Shown: positions 26,521 to 35,579, counted from the first letter of the stretch. The stretch: 64,000 nucleotides of DNA from Mesorhizobium sp. B1-1-8 (GCF_006442795.2 NZ_CP083956.1:1961501-2025500); one strand, 5' to 3'. Notes: generated by a model from the sequence alone, not told the origin. Translations and numbers: made by a program.

Positions 26521-26524
26521 TATT

Positions 26525-26550
26525 CCTTCTCCCCGTTCACGGGGAGAAGG
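26525..26550. repeat. 11-bp palindrome whose arm provides the downstream ribosome binding site
   Basis: CCTTCTCCCCG and CGGGGAGAAGG flank a 4-base loop. On the minus strand the second arm ends 4 bases before the GTG start at 26520 and contains the GGGGAG that acts as Shine-Dalgarno. If the hairpin forms in mRNA, that site would be hidden. Confidence 0.85.
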
Positions 26551-26580
26551 TGCCCGAAGTGCGGATGAGGGGCGGGGCAG

Positions 26581-26735
26581 CCTTCCCTTCTCCCCTTGTG
26601 GGAGAAGGTGGATCGGCGCGATAGCGCCGAGCCGGATGAGGGGTGTTCCAGCGGAGTGAAACGCTGGAGTTCCCTGGAGCACCCCTCATCCGTCGCCTTC
26701 GGCGACACCTTCTCCCGCAAGGGGAGAAGGGAAGG
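26581..26735. repeat. 155-bp near-palindromic intergenic element
   Basis: The outer 30 bases at 26581-26610 are inverted at 26706-26735 with one mismatch (arms start CCTTCCCTTCTCCCCTTG). An inner CGGATGAGGGGTG is inverted as CACCCCTCATCCG. The motifs resemble the palindromic intergenic mosaic repeats of rhizobia (RIME/ABC-type). Together with 26525-26550 it fills the gap between the third and fourth genes of the operon. Confidence 0.88.
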
Positions 26736-26745
26736 TCGGCGCAGC

Positions 26746-28656
26746 TCACGCATTCCACAGCCCCTTCTTCTTCAACTCCTCCATTTCGCGCGCCGCACGC
26801 TCGCGCAGGCGCGCATCCCGTAGCAGCTTCTCCACGGCTGCGTCATCGGACTTGTCGGAATACCGGAACTCGGAATCGGCGTATCGGTTGATCTCCTGCA
26901 TGACCATATCCATCGAGAACGGTCCGCGCAGTTCCTCGATCATCGCCTTCTTGTCATCGTAGCTCTTGTGCATGAAGGCGTCCGGCTTCTCGAACCAGTC
27001 GTCCGGCAGCTCGACGTCCATGGCGCGCATTTTTATCGCGTCGGTGACATTCTTGATGGCGCGGCCGGTGAAGCGGGGCTCGGCATCCTTGATCATGTGC
27101 AGATAGGTGCCAATGTCGGCCATGGTCTTGGGCTGGCCGTTCTCCTTCATGTAGCGCTCATAGACCCTCACCAGGCCGTCTTCCCGCGGCTTCTCGTGCT
27201 CTTCATAGGCTTCCGTCACTGCGCGCTGGATCTCCTGCGCGGCGTAAACTGCGTGGTCGCCGAGCGGTATCTTGTGGTTCTTGCCGGCAAGCAGGACGAA
27301 GATGTCGATGTAGTCGTCGCGGCTCTGCGGGCCGTCGACCAGCCAGCGGGCACCGGCGCGCTGGCGCAGCGCATCGTCGACGTTTTCGGGGTAATTGGAA
27401 AACATGCCGAACGAGCAGTTGCCGCGCACCACGGTGGAAGCGCCGGCGAAGGCGTCCATCAGCACGCCGGTGATCTCCTGCTGGCCGGCGGACGCACGAT
27501 CGTCCGAACGGCGCGCCGCCACCTGGTCGATGTCGTCGATGGTGCCGAAGCCGATGGCGCGCGGATTGAGCACGTTGTTGATGAACTGGCGGCAGTTCTG
27601 GCCGGACTTGCCCTGGTAGGACGAGATCTGGTCGACGCCGAAATTCTCATAGGCGAAGGGATAGCCGGCGACCTGGCAATAGCCGTTGAGGAGGCCGGCG
27701 ATCATCTGGATCAGCGTCGTCTTGCCGGTGCCTGGCGCGCCGTCGCCGATGAAGGTGAAGAGGAAGCCGCCGAGTTCGACGAATGGGTTCAGCTCGCGCT
27801 CGAAATCATAAGCCATCAGCATTTTCGCCAGCTTGATGGACTGGTATTTGGCGATGTGGTTGCCGACCACCTCTTCCGGCGTCTTGAAGGTCATCACCAG
27901 CGGCTTGGCGCGCTTGCCGGGCGCGACGTCGAAGCCGTCGAGGGTGAAGTCGTCGACATTGATGCGGATATGGGCGTTCTCGAACGGGCCGATGCCGTCG
28001 AAGCGGCCCTTGCGCGCCAACAGCCCGTCGATGGCGACGCGGGCAAAGGCGCGCGCCCTGGTCATCAGGTCGGCGTCGTCTTTCGAACCGGCGATCGCCT
28101 TGTCGAGGCCGGCGACGACCGACTTCACCGCATCCTGCGGTGTGTCGAACAGGAAATCGGGCTCGGGGATGTCGTTGGGTGCCTCACCGTCGCTGTCGAT
28201 CAACTGGAACAGATAGGAGGCGAAGCTGAAGGCGGAAACGTAAGCCGAGGCCGACAAAAGCTTCTTGAAGGTTGCTGCCTCATCGCCTTCGAGCGGAGCA
28301 CGGACATTCTTCGCCTGCAGGCTTTCGAGGTCCGAGCCCTCGGCAAAGACATCCGAGATCGCCAGCGCGATCGCCAAGCCGCGCCGGGCGCGGAACAAAA
28401 GCGTATGCTGCGGAATGCTCATCAGCTGGTCGTCGGGATGGATCGCCGCGACCGTCTTCGTCAGCTCGACCTCGCGGGTGCGGCGCACGGAGCCGACCGA
28501 AACGGTCGAGACGAAGCGACGGTTGGTGCCGGCCAGCGCGGTGCCGGATTCGCGTGCCGGATCTTCCACCACGATGATGCGGGTGATGAAGCTCTGCGCA
28601 ACGGCGCGGTGCTTTTCGATTGCTGCTTCCGAGATCGTGGTCAGGCCGGTATCCAT
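26746..28656 (-). CDS. AAA family ATPase of the five-gene operon
   Basis: A 636-residue protein with one AAA ATPase module in its second half: Walker A GDGAPGTGKT (about 304-313), Walker B IGFGTIDDID (about 368-377), then RSDDRASAGQQEITGVLMDA and an NYPENVDDALRQRAGARW arginine-finger-like region. The first 290 residues are a unique helical domain (VEDPARESGT, RARRGLAIALAISDVFAEG). The C-terminus is a charged helix (RLRERAAREMEELKKKGL). It probably remodels a partner protein; the operon neighbours are the obvious partners. Start ATG at 28656, 24 bases after the preceding stop. Confidence 0.88.
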   Translation of the reverse strand: MDTGLTTISEAAIEKHRAVAQSFITRIIVVEDPARESGTALAGTNRRFVSTVSVGSVRRTREVELTKTVAAIHPDDQLMSIPQHTLLFRARRGLAIALAISDVFAEGSDLESLQAKNVRAPLEGDEAATFKKLLSASAYVSAFSFASYLFQLIDSDGEAPNDIPEPDFLFDTPQDAVKSVVAGLDKAIAGSKDDADLMTRARAFARVAIDGLLARKGRFDGIGPFENAHIRINVDDFTLDGFDVAPGKRAKPLVMTFKTPEEVVGNHIAKYQSIKLAKMLMAYDFERELNPFVELGGFLFTFIGDGAPGTGKTTLIQMIAGLLNGYCQVAGYPFAYENFGVDQISSYQGKSGQNCRQFINNVLNPRAIGFGTIDDIDQVAARRSDDRASAGQQEITGVLMDAFAGASTVVRGNCSFGMFSNYPENVDDALRQRAGARWLVDGPQSRDDYIDIFVLLAGKNHKIPLGDHAVYAAQEIQRAVTEAYEEHEKPREDGLVRVYERYMKENGQPKTMADIGTYLHMIKDAEPRFTGRAIKNVTDAIKMRAMDVELPDDWFEKPDAFMHKSYDDKKAMIEELRGPFSMDMVMQEINRYADSEFRYSDKSDDAAVEKLLRDARLRERAAREMEELKKKGLWNA

Positions 28657-28680
28657 GAAGGATGCTCCGCGGTTTGACGG

Positions 28681-29829
28681 TCACACATCGCTGATGACCT
28701 GCCCCTTGGACAGGATGTGGACCTTGTAGCCGGAAAAGATCTTCTGCGCTTCGCCCTCGGCATAGAGCGCCTGGTAGGCCTCATGCGGGATCAGCGCGTG
28801 GTTCTCGTAGCTCGACACACCCTGGCGCGCCGCTTCGAGATCGTCGGTGTTGATGAAGAATTCCTGCGTCGTCTTCTCGCTGGAGAACAGGCCCTTGCGG
28901 CCAGGCTTCTCGCTCTTGGAATAGACTTCCTGAATGGTCCAGGTGAGCAGCCAGGCATTCTCCGGCTTGCGCACCTTGGCCAGAACCTCGGTCACCGTCG
29001 AATTGTTTTCGGTGATGCCGGCTGAATAGAACGGGCCAAGCACGACGCGGCGAAGCTGTTTCGGGTGCAGCGGCTCGAAATCCTTGTCGAGGTTGACCGC
29101 GATGGTCACCGGCGACAGCGTGTAGGCGGAATTCTTCTCCGTGAAATCGTCGAAACGATGCGCAAGCTCGGGATTGAGCAGGCCATCCACTGGGAGCGGG
29201 ATGTCGACTCGGTCGCTGAGCTTGCCGGTGTTGCCGTCGACGAGCTGGCGCACCATGCTCTCGGAGGAGTCCTCCACCGTCACCATGTAGACGAGCGGCA
29301 GGTTGGCGCTGCCGTCGAACGAGGCCCAGTGGACGAGGTAATAAGGTCGCATGGTCTTGGGATTGACCGAGACCTTCGCCGTCTGCGCCAGGATGAAGGG
29401 GCCGAAGGTCGCCTCGCTCCTGACGTCTTCCAGATAGAGCCGCTCGGCCATCGACTTCTGCAGCGCGTCGGGAAATTCCTTGTGGCGCAGTATGAAGTCG
29501 GCCATCTCCTCGCGCAGTTCATCCGCCTGCGGGATGTTGGCCAGCCGCGCCTCGGCCTGCCGGCGGTCGTTCTCCAGTTCAAGCAGGTTCTGGAACACCG
29601 GATAGCCGCTGTCGGCGCGCGATATGCGAAACGTGTCCATGAAGCCGAGACGGTTGCGCCAGCAGGCAAAGGACGTGTCCAGCCGGGCGATGTATTCGGC
29701 GACGATCCTGGCGACGATGCCGTGCCGGTAGAGTGGCGAGCGGTCGTCGCGCATGAACACTTCGAGCCCGCTCAGCGCCGCCGTGATGGCGGAAAAATAG
29801 CGCACCGCCGCATCGTTTTCGGGGGTCAT
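28681..29829 (-). CDS. unknown operon protein (probably DUF6384 family)
   Basis: A 382-residue protein without signal peptide or membrane helix. The first 150 residues are helical (IVARIVAEYIARLDTSFACW, NDRRQAEARLANIPQADELR); the rest is predicted beta-rich, with ILAQTAKVSVNPKTMRPYYL and a repeated Asp/Asn/Ser pattern. I believe this is DUF6384 but am not sure. It is the second gene, 24 bases after the coiled-coil gene and 24 before the ATPase. Confidence 0.78.
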   Translation of the reverse strand: MTPENDAAVRYFSAITAALSGLEVFMRDDRSPLYRHGIVARIVAEYIARLDTSFACWRNRLGFMDTFRISRADSGYPVFQNLLELENDRRQAEARLANIPQADELREEMADFILRHKEFPDALQKSMAERLYLEDVRSEATFGPFILAQTAKVSVNPKTMRPYYLVHWASFDGSANLPLVYMVTVEDSSESMVRQLVDGNTGKLSDRVDIPLPVDGLLNPELAHRFDDFTEKNSAYTLSPVTIAVNLDKDFEPLHPKQLRRVVLGPFYSAGITENNSTVTEVLAKVRKPENAWLLTWTIQEVYSKSEKPGRKGLFSSEKTTQEFFINTDDLEAARQGVSSYENHALIPHEAYQALYAEGEAQKIFSGYKVHILSKGQVISDV

Positions 29830-29853
29830 GCCTATGTGCCCGTGTGCAGCCGT

Positions 29854-30942
29854 TTACGACTGCACGTAGTTCGCCGAATTATGCTTCTTCATCACCTCGT
29901 CGAAGCGGCGCGCGAAGGCGTCGTCGGCAAGCTTCTTGCGGCGCTGGATGTCGGCGCTGGCGACCATGTTCTTCTCGTGCATTTCGAGCAGGTCGCCGAT
30001 GTGCTTCTGCGAGGCGGCGCCGATGCCGGCCATGGTTTCCTCGGCGGTGTTGTCGACCTGGCTGCCCAGCGTGTTGATCTTGTGGGCGACATCCTGCTGG
30101 GCGGCGGTCTTCAGCGAGTCTTCCAGCGCTTTGTAGAGAACGATGCGCTGCTCGGTGTCGATGGTCAGCTTGTTGATCAGCGTCGATTGCGCGGCGATCT
30201 GGTTGTTGAGCGAATCGACGAACGTCTGGAACATCGAGGTGTAGCGCTCCAGCGTCTGGCTTTCGGCCAGCAATTCCTGCTCCTTGGCCTGTTTCTCGTT
30301 GTATTCGGTCGCCATTTTCGAGCGCTGGCCTTCGAGCTCGGTGCGCTCCTTCTGGGTGGTCGAGGCGGCGATCCTGTTCTCGATGTCGAGCAGCTGCGGG
30401 TTGAGTTCCTCGATGCGCTTCTGCACGGCTTCGAGGTTGGACATGGTCGCTTTGCGCCGTTCGATGACCTGCGACAGGCTGGCCTCAGAGGTCTTGTAGC
30501 GCTGGTCGAGGATCTGCTTTTGCGCTTTGAGGATGCCGACGATGGTGTCGGATTTCGCCAGGAGCTCCTGCAGATTGCCGGCCAGCGACATGTTGCGCAC
30601 GCGATCGGTGCGCATGCGCTGCTTGCGTTGCGCCGAAAAGACGCCGACGAAGTTTTCCCAGCCGGTATAGTTCTTCATGCTCTCGAATTCGGCGCCGAAG
30701 ACGTTGGTGGCGTCCTCAAGCCCGATGATAAGGTCGGCGATGTTGCCTTCCATCACCTTCTGCTGCTTCAGCACGTCCTCGATGCGGGCGTTCTCGATGT
30801 CGAAATTGGCGTCGCCGATCTTCTTGTCGGCCTGGGCGAGCGTGTCGAGCACGGTACCGGACTGCTCGATCTTGGTGCGCATATCCTGCACAACCTGCCT
30901 GGTCTTGGCAATTTCGGCATCGAAATTCTGCAATGTCGCCAT
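29854..30942 (-). CDS. long coiled-coil protein, first gene of the five-gene operon
   Basis: A 362-residue, almost entirely helical protein rich in Glu, Lys, Gln and Ala with heptad-like spacing from residue 1 to about 310 (for example EAVQKRIEELNPQLLDIENR). No cysteine, signal peptide or membrane helix is seen. The pattern recalls PspA/IM30- or TelA-like filament or scaffold proteins, but I see no diagnostic motif. ATG at 30942 has GGGAGG 6 bases upstream; the longer frame from 30978 has none. It leads the operon. Confidence 0.82.
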   Translation of the reverse strand: MATLQNFDAEIAKTRQVVQDMRTKIEQSGTVLDTLAQADKKIGDANFDIENARIEDVLKQQKVMEGNIADLIIGLEDATNVFGAEFESMKNYTGWENFVGVFSAQRKQRMRTDRVRNMSLAGNLQELLAKSDTIVGILKAQKQILDQRYKTSEASLSQVIERRKATMSNLEAVQKRIEELNPQLLDIENRIAASTTQKERTELEGQRSKMATEYNEKQAKEQELLAESQTLERYTSMFQTFVDSLNNQIAAQSTLINKLTIDTEQRIVLYKALEDSLKTAAQQDVAHKINTLGSQVDNTAEETMAGIGAASQKHIGDLLEMHEKNMVASADIQRRKKLADDAFARRFDEVMKKHNSANYVQS

Positions 30943-31113
30943 AGGGGCCTCCCGCATCGGCATCCGGTTTCGTCGCACGTGGCGGGGAATATATGTGGGG
31001 CTTCAAGGGATTGAAAGACGGAAGACAAGAGCGGACGCCAAAACAAAAGAATTGGCTGGGCTCTTGAAAGTCGAGCGAACCATACTCACGGCGTGAATAA
31101 AGCGCATTGCATT

Positions 31114-31125
31114 TAAAGATCTTTA
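31114..31125. promoter_or_regulatory. AT-rich 12-bp palindrome upstream of the five-gene operon
   Basis: TAAAGATCTTTA is a perfect palindrome in an AT-rich patch, unusual for this GC-rich sequence, about 170 bases upstream of the coiled-coil gene and about 100 after the tdk stop. It could be an operator for the operon. No clear promoter hexamers with good spacing were found beside it. Confidence 0.3.
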
Positions 31126-31224
31126 GGCAACAACCCTTAAGCTCTTGTTTTTGCGCATCCTATCGCTCGGAGCGGCCGCAGATTAGAACAGGCGAAGCTT
31201 GCCAGGCGGGCGAGGGTTCCTGTC

Positions 31225-31836
31225 TCAGGCGCGGACAAAACCGATAAAGTCATCGGGCGCGGCCCTGCCCATTTCCTCCTCCCAGTGCTGGCGGCAGAGC
31301 GAGACATAGACGTCCTTGCCGATCGCCACCTGCTCGCCCTGCCGCGCGACCTTGCCGTCGGGACCGAGGCGCACCACCATCGTGGCCTTGCGGCCGCAGC
31401 GGCAGATGGTGCGCACCTCGCGCAGGTCGTCGGCAATGGCGAGCAGCGCGCGCGAGCCTGGAAACAGCTTGCCCTGGAAATCGGTGCGCAGGCCGTAGCA
31501 CATCACCGGTATGTTCAGCCGGTCGGCGATGCGGGCAAGCTGCCAGACCTGCTCTTCTTCTAGGAACTGCGCCTCGTCGACGAAAATGCAATGCACGGTC
31601 TGGTGCCGATGGTGCTCGGCGACGCGGGCGAAGAGGTCGTCGCCGTCGCGAAACATCTCGGCCTCGGAGCTCAGGCCGATGCGCGACGAGATCAGCCCCT
31701 TGTCGCCCCTGCGGTAGTGGCCGGCCACGAACAGCATCGTCGTCATGCCGCGTTCGCGATAATTGTAGGACGCCTGCAACAGCATCGTCGTCTTGCCGGC
31801 GTTCATTGTCGCGTAGTTGAAGTATAGCTTGGCCAT
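31225..31836 (-). CDS. tdk: thymidine kinase
   Basis: A 203-residue type II thymidine kinase that phosphorylates thymidine to dTMP in the salvage pathway. The P-loop is YATMNAGKTTMLLQ, the Walker B-like segment is FVDEAQFL, and the zinc lasso cysteines are in ICRCGRKA and SLCRQHW. Length is normal. The ATG is preceded by AAAGGG. The gene stands alone. Confidence 0.96.
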   Translation of the reverse strand: MAKLYFNYATMNAGKTTMLLQASYNYRERGMTTMLFVAGHYRRGDKGLISSRIGLSSEAEMFRDGDDLFARVAEHHRHQTVHCIFVDEAQFLEEEQVWQLARIADRLNIPVMCYGLRTDFQGKLFPGSRALLAIADDLREVRTICRCGRKATMVVRLGPDGKVARQGEQVAIGKDVYVSLCRQHWEEEMGRAAPDDFIGFVRA

Positions 31837-32066
31837 GGCCCTTTAAGCCGACTTGCAGAGGCGCGGGAAAGGGGGCGCAGGCTCCGTCCACTAGAAAAGC
31901 GGTCCAGCTTAAAAGCGGCGGCATGTCGCTGAATGGCCAGTGCGCGCCGTTGATCGTGATGGGGAACCGCTTGAAACCACATCAAAATGGTGTTTGGCTC
32001 ACGAAACAAGGCGGGCGCAAGAACCGTGACTTCGCTTTGCCGCAAAATTGAAATGGGAGAAAGTTC

Positions 32067-33002
32067 ATGTCGCGTATCAATACCTTCGTCGCCGGCCTCG
32101 GCCTGGCGGCGTTTCTGTCGACGAGCGCCGCCTATGCCGGCGATCCGGCGAGCTGCAAGGCGGTGCGCCTGTCGGACGTCGGCTGGACCGACATCCAGGC
32201 CACAACGGGCCTGGCTTCGGTGCTGCTCACCGCGCTCGGCTACCAGCCGCAGGTGATCCAGCTTTCGGTGCCGGTGACCTATGCGTCGCTGAAGAACAAG
32301 GATCTCGACGTGTTCCTCGGCAACTGGATGCCGTCGATGACCAACGACATCAAGGACTATACCGCCGACGGCTCGGTCGAGACGGTGAGCCAGAACCTCG
32401 CCGGCGCCGGCTACGGCATCGTCGTGCCGACCTATGTCGCCGATGCCGGCGTCAAGTCGCTGACCGATCTCGGCAAGTTCAAGGACAAATTCAATGGCAA
32501 GATCTACGGCATCGAGGCCGGCAATGACGGCAACCGCATCATCCTCGACATGATCAAGAACCCGGCCGACAACCTCTCGGGCTTCGAACTGGTCGAGTCC
32601 TCCGAGGCCGGCATGCTGACGCAGGCCGAGCAGTCGATGAAGAACAATGAATGGATCGCCTTCCTCGGCTGGACACCGCATCCGGTGATGGGCGCCATGA
32701 AGATCACCTATCTCGGCGGCATGGGCGACAGCGGCTTCGGCGCCGCCACCGTCTCGACAAACGTGCGCAAGGGCTACATGACCGAGTGCCCGAATGCCGG
32801 CAAGTTCGTCGCCAACCTCAAATTCAATCTCGACATGGAAGGCGAGATGATGGACGCCATCCTCAAGGGCGGCGATCCGCAAACAGTCGCCACCGACTGG
32901 CTGAAGAAGCATCCGGATGCAGTGAAGCCCTGGATCGCCGGGGTCACCACTTTCGATGGCGGCGATGCTGCTGCGGCCGTCAAGACCGCGCTCGGAAGCT
33001 GA
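32067..33002 (+). CDS. choX: choline ABC transporter periplasmic binding protein
   Basis: A 311-residue binding protein with a signal peptide (cleavage near AYAGD). The aromatic box known from S. meliloti ChoX is intact: tryptophans in VGWTD (40), GNWMP (87) and GWTPH (202), and tyrosine in GAGYG (116), each exactly three residues before the published positions. It therefore should bind choline through cation-pi contacts. GGGAG lies 7 bases before the ATG. A hairpin separates it from choWV. Confidence 0.95.
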   Translation: MSRINTFVAGLGLAAFLSTSAAYAGDPASCKAVRLSDVGWTDIQATTGLASVLLTALGYQPQVIQLSVPVTYASLKNKDLDVFLGNWMPSMTNDIKDYTADGSVETVSQNLAGAGYGIVVPTYVADAGVKSLTDLGKFKDKFNGKIYGIEAGNDGNRIILDMIKNPADNLSGFELVESSEAGMLTQAEQSMKNNEWIAFLGWTPHPVMGAMKITYLGGMGDSGFGAATVSTNVRKGYMTECPNAGKFVANLKFNLDMEGEMMDAILKGGDPQTVATDWLKKHPDAVKPWIAGVTTFDGGDAAAAVKTALGS

Positions 33003-33027
33003 CCCGGCTTGGATTACGCATGACCTC

Positions 33028-33065
33028 AAAAAGGGGCGGCCACTGGAAAAGGCTGCCCCTTTTTC
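33028..33065 (+). terminator. partial terminator between choX and choW
   Basis: AAAAAGGGGCGGCC pairs with GGCTGCCCCTTTTT with one mismatch, and the right arm ends in a T-run. It follows the choX stop by 25 bases. Such a site would let choX be made in excess over the membrane components. Confidence 0.8.
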
Positions 33066-33223
33066 TTAAAGTTCGCCGCGCTGAACGGGCTCAAGCGGCG
33101 CGCTTTAAGTCTCTGTTTTTACGCATTTCATTTTCCCAAAACCGCTGCACACTTTTGCGTGACATGCGTTAAGCTGCCAGAAGATGACCGTGCGGCAGCG
33201 CGGCGAGGCCGAGAGGGGGCAAG

Positions 33224-34078
33224 ATGGATCCGATTTCGAAATTCCTTGTTGACCACAAAATCCCCATCGGGCCATGGGGCAAGGCCTTCTTCGGCTTCCT
33301 CACCGACAATTTCGATACCATCTTCCGGGCCTTCTCCAACGGCCTGAACTTCATCCTCGACGGTCTGGTCGACCTGTTGCTGATGGTGCCGCCGGTATTG
33401 CTGGCGCTGGTTATCGCCGGCCTCGCCTGGCTGCTGCAGCGCTCGCGCGGGCTCGCCATCGGCGTCTTCCTCGGCCTGGTCTTCATCATTAACCAGAATT
33501 TGTGGAAGCAGACGGTGCAGACGCTTGTCCTGGTGGTTGCAGCCGCCGCCATGGCGATGGCGATCGGCGTGCCGCTCGGCATCTGGGCCGCGCACAAGCC
33601 GAAGGTCTATCGCGTCATGCTGCCGGTGCTCGACCTGATGCAGACGCTGCCGACCTTCGTCTACCTGATCCCGGTGCTGACGCTGTTCGGCCTCGGCAAC
33701 GCGCCCGGCCTGATCGTCACCATCATCTTCGTCATCCCGACCGCGGTCAGGCTCACCCATCTCGGCGTGGTCTCGGTGCCCAAGGCGATCATCGAGGCCG
33801 GCGAGGCCTTCGGCGCCACCAGGCAACAGCTGCTGTGGAAAGTGGAGCTGCCTTCGGCGCTGCCCACCATCATGGCGGGCCTGACGCAATCGATCATGCT
33901 GTCACTGTCGATGGTCGTGTTCGCGGCGCTGATCGGCGCCGGCGGGCTCGGCACGGAAATCAACCGCGCACTCGGCTCGCGCCGCATCGACCTCGGACTT
34001 GAGGCTGGCCTCGCCATCGTCGTGCTCGCCATCGTGCTCGACCGTATGACCCGCATCGGCGTTGGAGGCAAGAAATGA
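33224..34078 (+). CDS. choW: choline ABC transporter permease
   Basis: A 284-residue inner-membrane permease of the ProW/OpuB family with about six hydrophobic helices. The cytoplasmic EAA-type loop that contacts the ATPase is in EAGEAFGATRQQLLWKVELP. GAGGGGGCAAG precedes the ATG. Its end overlaps choV by ATGA, so subunits are coupled. Confidence 0.95.
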   Translation: MDPISKFLVDHKIPIGPWGKAFFGFLTDNFDTIFRAFSNGLNFILDGLVDLLLMVPPVLLALVIAGLAWLLQRSRGLAIGVFLGLVFIINQNLWKQTVQTLVLVVAAAAMAMAIGVPLGIWAAHKPKVYRVMLPVLDLMQTLPTFVYLIPVLTLFGLGNAPGLIVTIIFVIPTAVRLTHLGVVSVPKAIIEAGEAFGATRQQLLWKVELPSALPTIMAGLTQSIMLSLSMVVFAALIGAGGLGTEINRALGSRRIDLGLEAGLAIVVLAIVLDRMTRIGVGGKK

Positions 34079-35256
34079 CCGTCGCGGTTGATTTCAAGGA
34101 CGTAGACATCGTCTTCGGCGCCGATCAGGCCGGTTCGCTGGCACTGATCGACAAGGGCGCCACGCGCGCCGAAATCCTCGAAAAGACCGGCAATGTGCTG
34201 GGCTGCGCCGGGGCCAGCCTCACCGTGCATGAAGGCGAGATATCGGTGCTGATGGGCCTGTCGGGCTCCGGCAAGTCGACGCTGCTTCGGGCCGTCAACC
34301 GGCTCAATGTCGTGTCGCGCGGCCAGGTGCTGGTCAAGGACGGCGACCGCACCGTCGACGTCGTCACCTGTGACGAACCGACTTTGCGGCGGCTGCGGCA
34401 AAAGCAGGTCGCCATGGTGTTCCAGCAGTTCGGCCTGCTGCCGTGGCGCACGGTGGAAGAAAATGTCGGCTTCGGCCTCGAGCTTGCCGGCGTGCCGGAA
34501 GCCGAGCGCAAGGAGCGGGTGAAGAAGCAGCTCGAACTCGTCCATCTCGACCAATGGTCGAAGAAATACGCGCATGAGCTTTCGGGCGGCATGCAGCAGC
34601 GCGTCGGCCTGGCGCGGGCCTTCGCCACCGAGGCGCCGATCCTGTTGATGGACGAGCCGTTCTCGGCGCTCGATCCGCTGATCCGCACCAAGCTGCAGGA
34701 CGAGCTGCTGCAGCTGCAGGCGGAACTGAAGAAGACCATCATCTTCGTCAGCCACGACCTCGAGGAGGCGCTGAAGATCGGCAGCCATATCACCATCATG
34801 GAGGGCGGCCGCATCGTCCAGACCGGCGCGCCGGAAGATATCGTGCTCAGGCCCGCCAACGACTATGTCCGCGACTTCATCGCCAATGTGAACCCGCTGT
34901 CGGTGCTGACGGCATGGAACGTCATGCGCGACCGCCGCGACCTGGAGCAGGGCGACAACGGCTGGGTGTGGCTCGACCGTCGCAAGACGACGCGCTTCAA
35001 GATCGACGAGCACGGCCTGGTGGCGGCGGCCGAACGCGACGGCAAGCCGGCTGTGTGGGTCTCCTGCGCCGACGTCGAGGCCCAACCGGAGGAGACGGCG
35101 CAAGTGTTCTGGGCCAATCCGGGCACCTCGCTGAAGACCGTGATGCTGGCCATGCACCGTTCGCAGACAGCACCGGTGGCGCTGTTCGACGATCAGTCGC
35201 GCTTCGTCGGCGCCATCGGCATCCGCGACGTGCTGAGCGCGGTGCTGCGGCGGTAG
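34075..35256 (+). CDS. choV: choline ABC transporter ATP-binding protein
   Basis: A 393-residue ATPase of the ProV type. Walker A is GLSGSGKST, the signature is ELSGGMQQRVG, Walker B is ILLMDEPFSALD and the switch is SHDLEEA. The C-terminal 110 residues after NVNPLSVLTAW are shorter than a CBS pair and probably carry regulatory function. It completes the choXWV importer, which supplies choline for glycine betaine or phosphatidylcholine. Confidence 0.95.
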   Translation: MTVAVDFKDVDIVFGADQAGSLALIDKGATRAEILEKTGNVLGCAGASLTVHEGEISVLMGLSGSGKSTLLRAVNRLNVVSRGQVLVKDGDRTVDVVTCDEPTLRRLRQKQVAMVFQQFGLLPWRTVEENVGFGLELAGVPEAERKERVKKQLELVHLDQWSKKYAHELSGGMQQRVGLARAFATEAPILLMDEPFSALDPLIRTKLQDELLQLQAELKKTIIFVSHDLEEALKIGSHITIMEGGRIVQTGAPEDIVLRPANDYVRDFIANVNPLSVLTAWNVMRDRRDLEQGDNGWVWLDRRKTTRFKIDEHGLVAAAERDGKPAVWVSCADVEAQPEETAQVFWANPGTSLKTVMLAMHRSQTAPVALFDDQSRFVGAIGIRDVLSAVLRR

Positions 35257-35288
35257 GGGATCACGCGGGCGACGTCAGGCAGGTGACT

Positions 35289-35579
35289 GTGAGGCGGATG
35301 TGGAACTGGCTGTCCGAACCGCGAGCCGCGCAAATCGCTCTTGGCCTGCTGCTGGTCATCGCAGTGCGGTCGATCCTGGAATTCTTCAGGATCGGCGGTG
35401 CGGCCGGCGCGCCCCTCAGTAACGATGAAATCTTCTATATCGAAGGGGCGCTCGCGGCCGTTTGTGCCGGGCTCGCCGTCCTTGCGCTGCATGCCATTGG
35501 CCGGCACGGCTGGGCAACGCTTTTCACTGCGGCGGCGATAGTCGCCCTGCTTGCGTGGAAAATCGCTGTCATCGGCTGA
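35289..35579 (+). CDS. small membrane protein downstream of choV
   Basis: A 96-residue protein with three hydrophobic segments (ALGLLLVIAVRSILEFF, GALAAVCAGLAVLALHAI and TAAAIVALLAWKIAVI). Start taken as GTG at 35289 after AGGCAGGTGACT; an ATG four codons later is possible. It follows choV by 32 bases and may be the last gene of the choline operon. Family not recognised. Confidence 0.65.
   Translation: MRRMWNWLSEPRAAQIALGLLLVIAVRSILEFFRIGGAAGAPLSNDEIFYIEGALAAVCAGLAVLALHAIGRHGWATLFTAAAIVALLAWKIAVIG

Noticed and set aside
26521..26682. N-terminal extension of the fourth operon gene to 26682
   Set aside because: It only translates the palindromic repeat and would not be part of the protein family.
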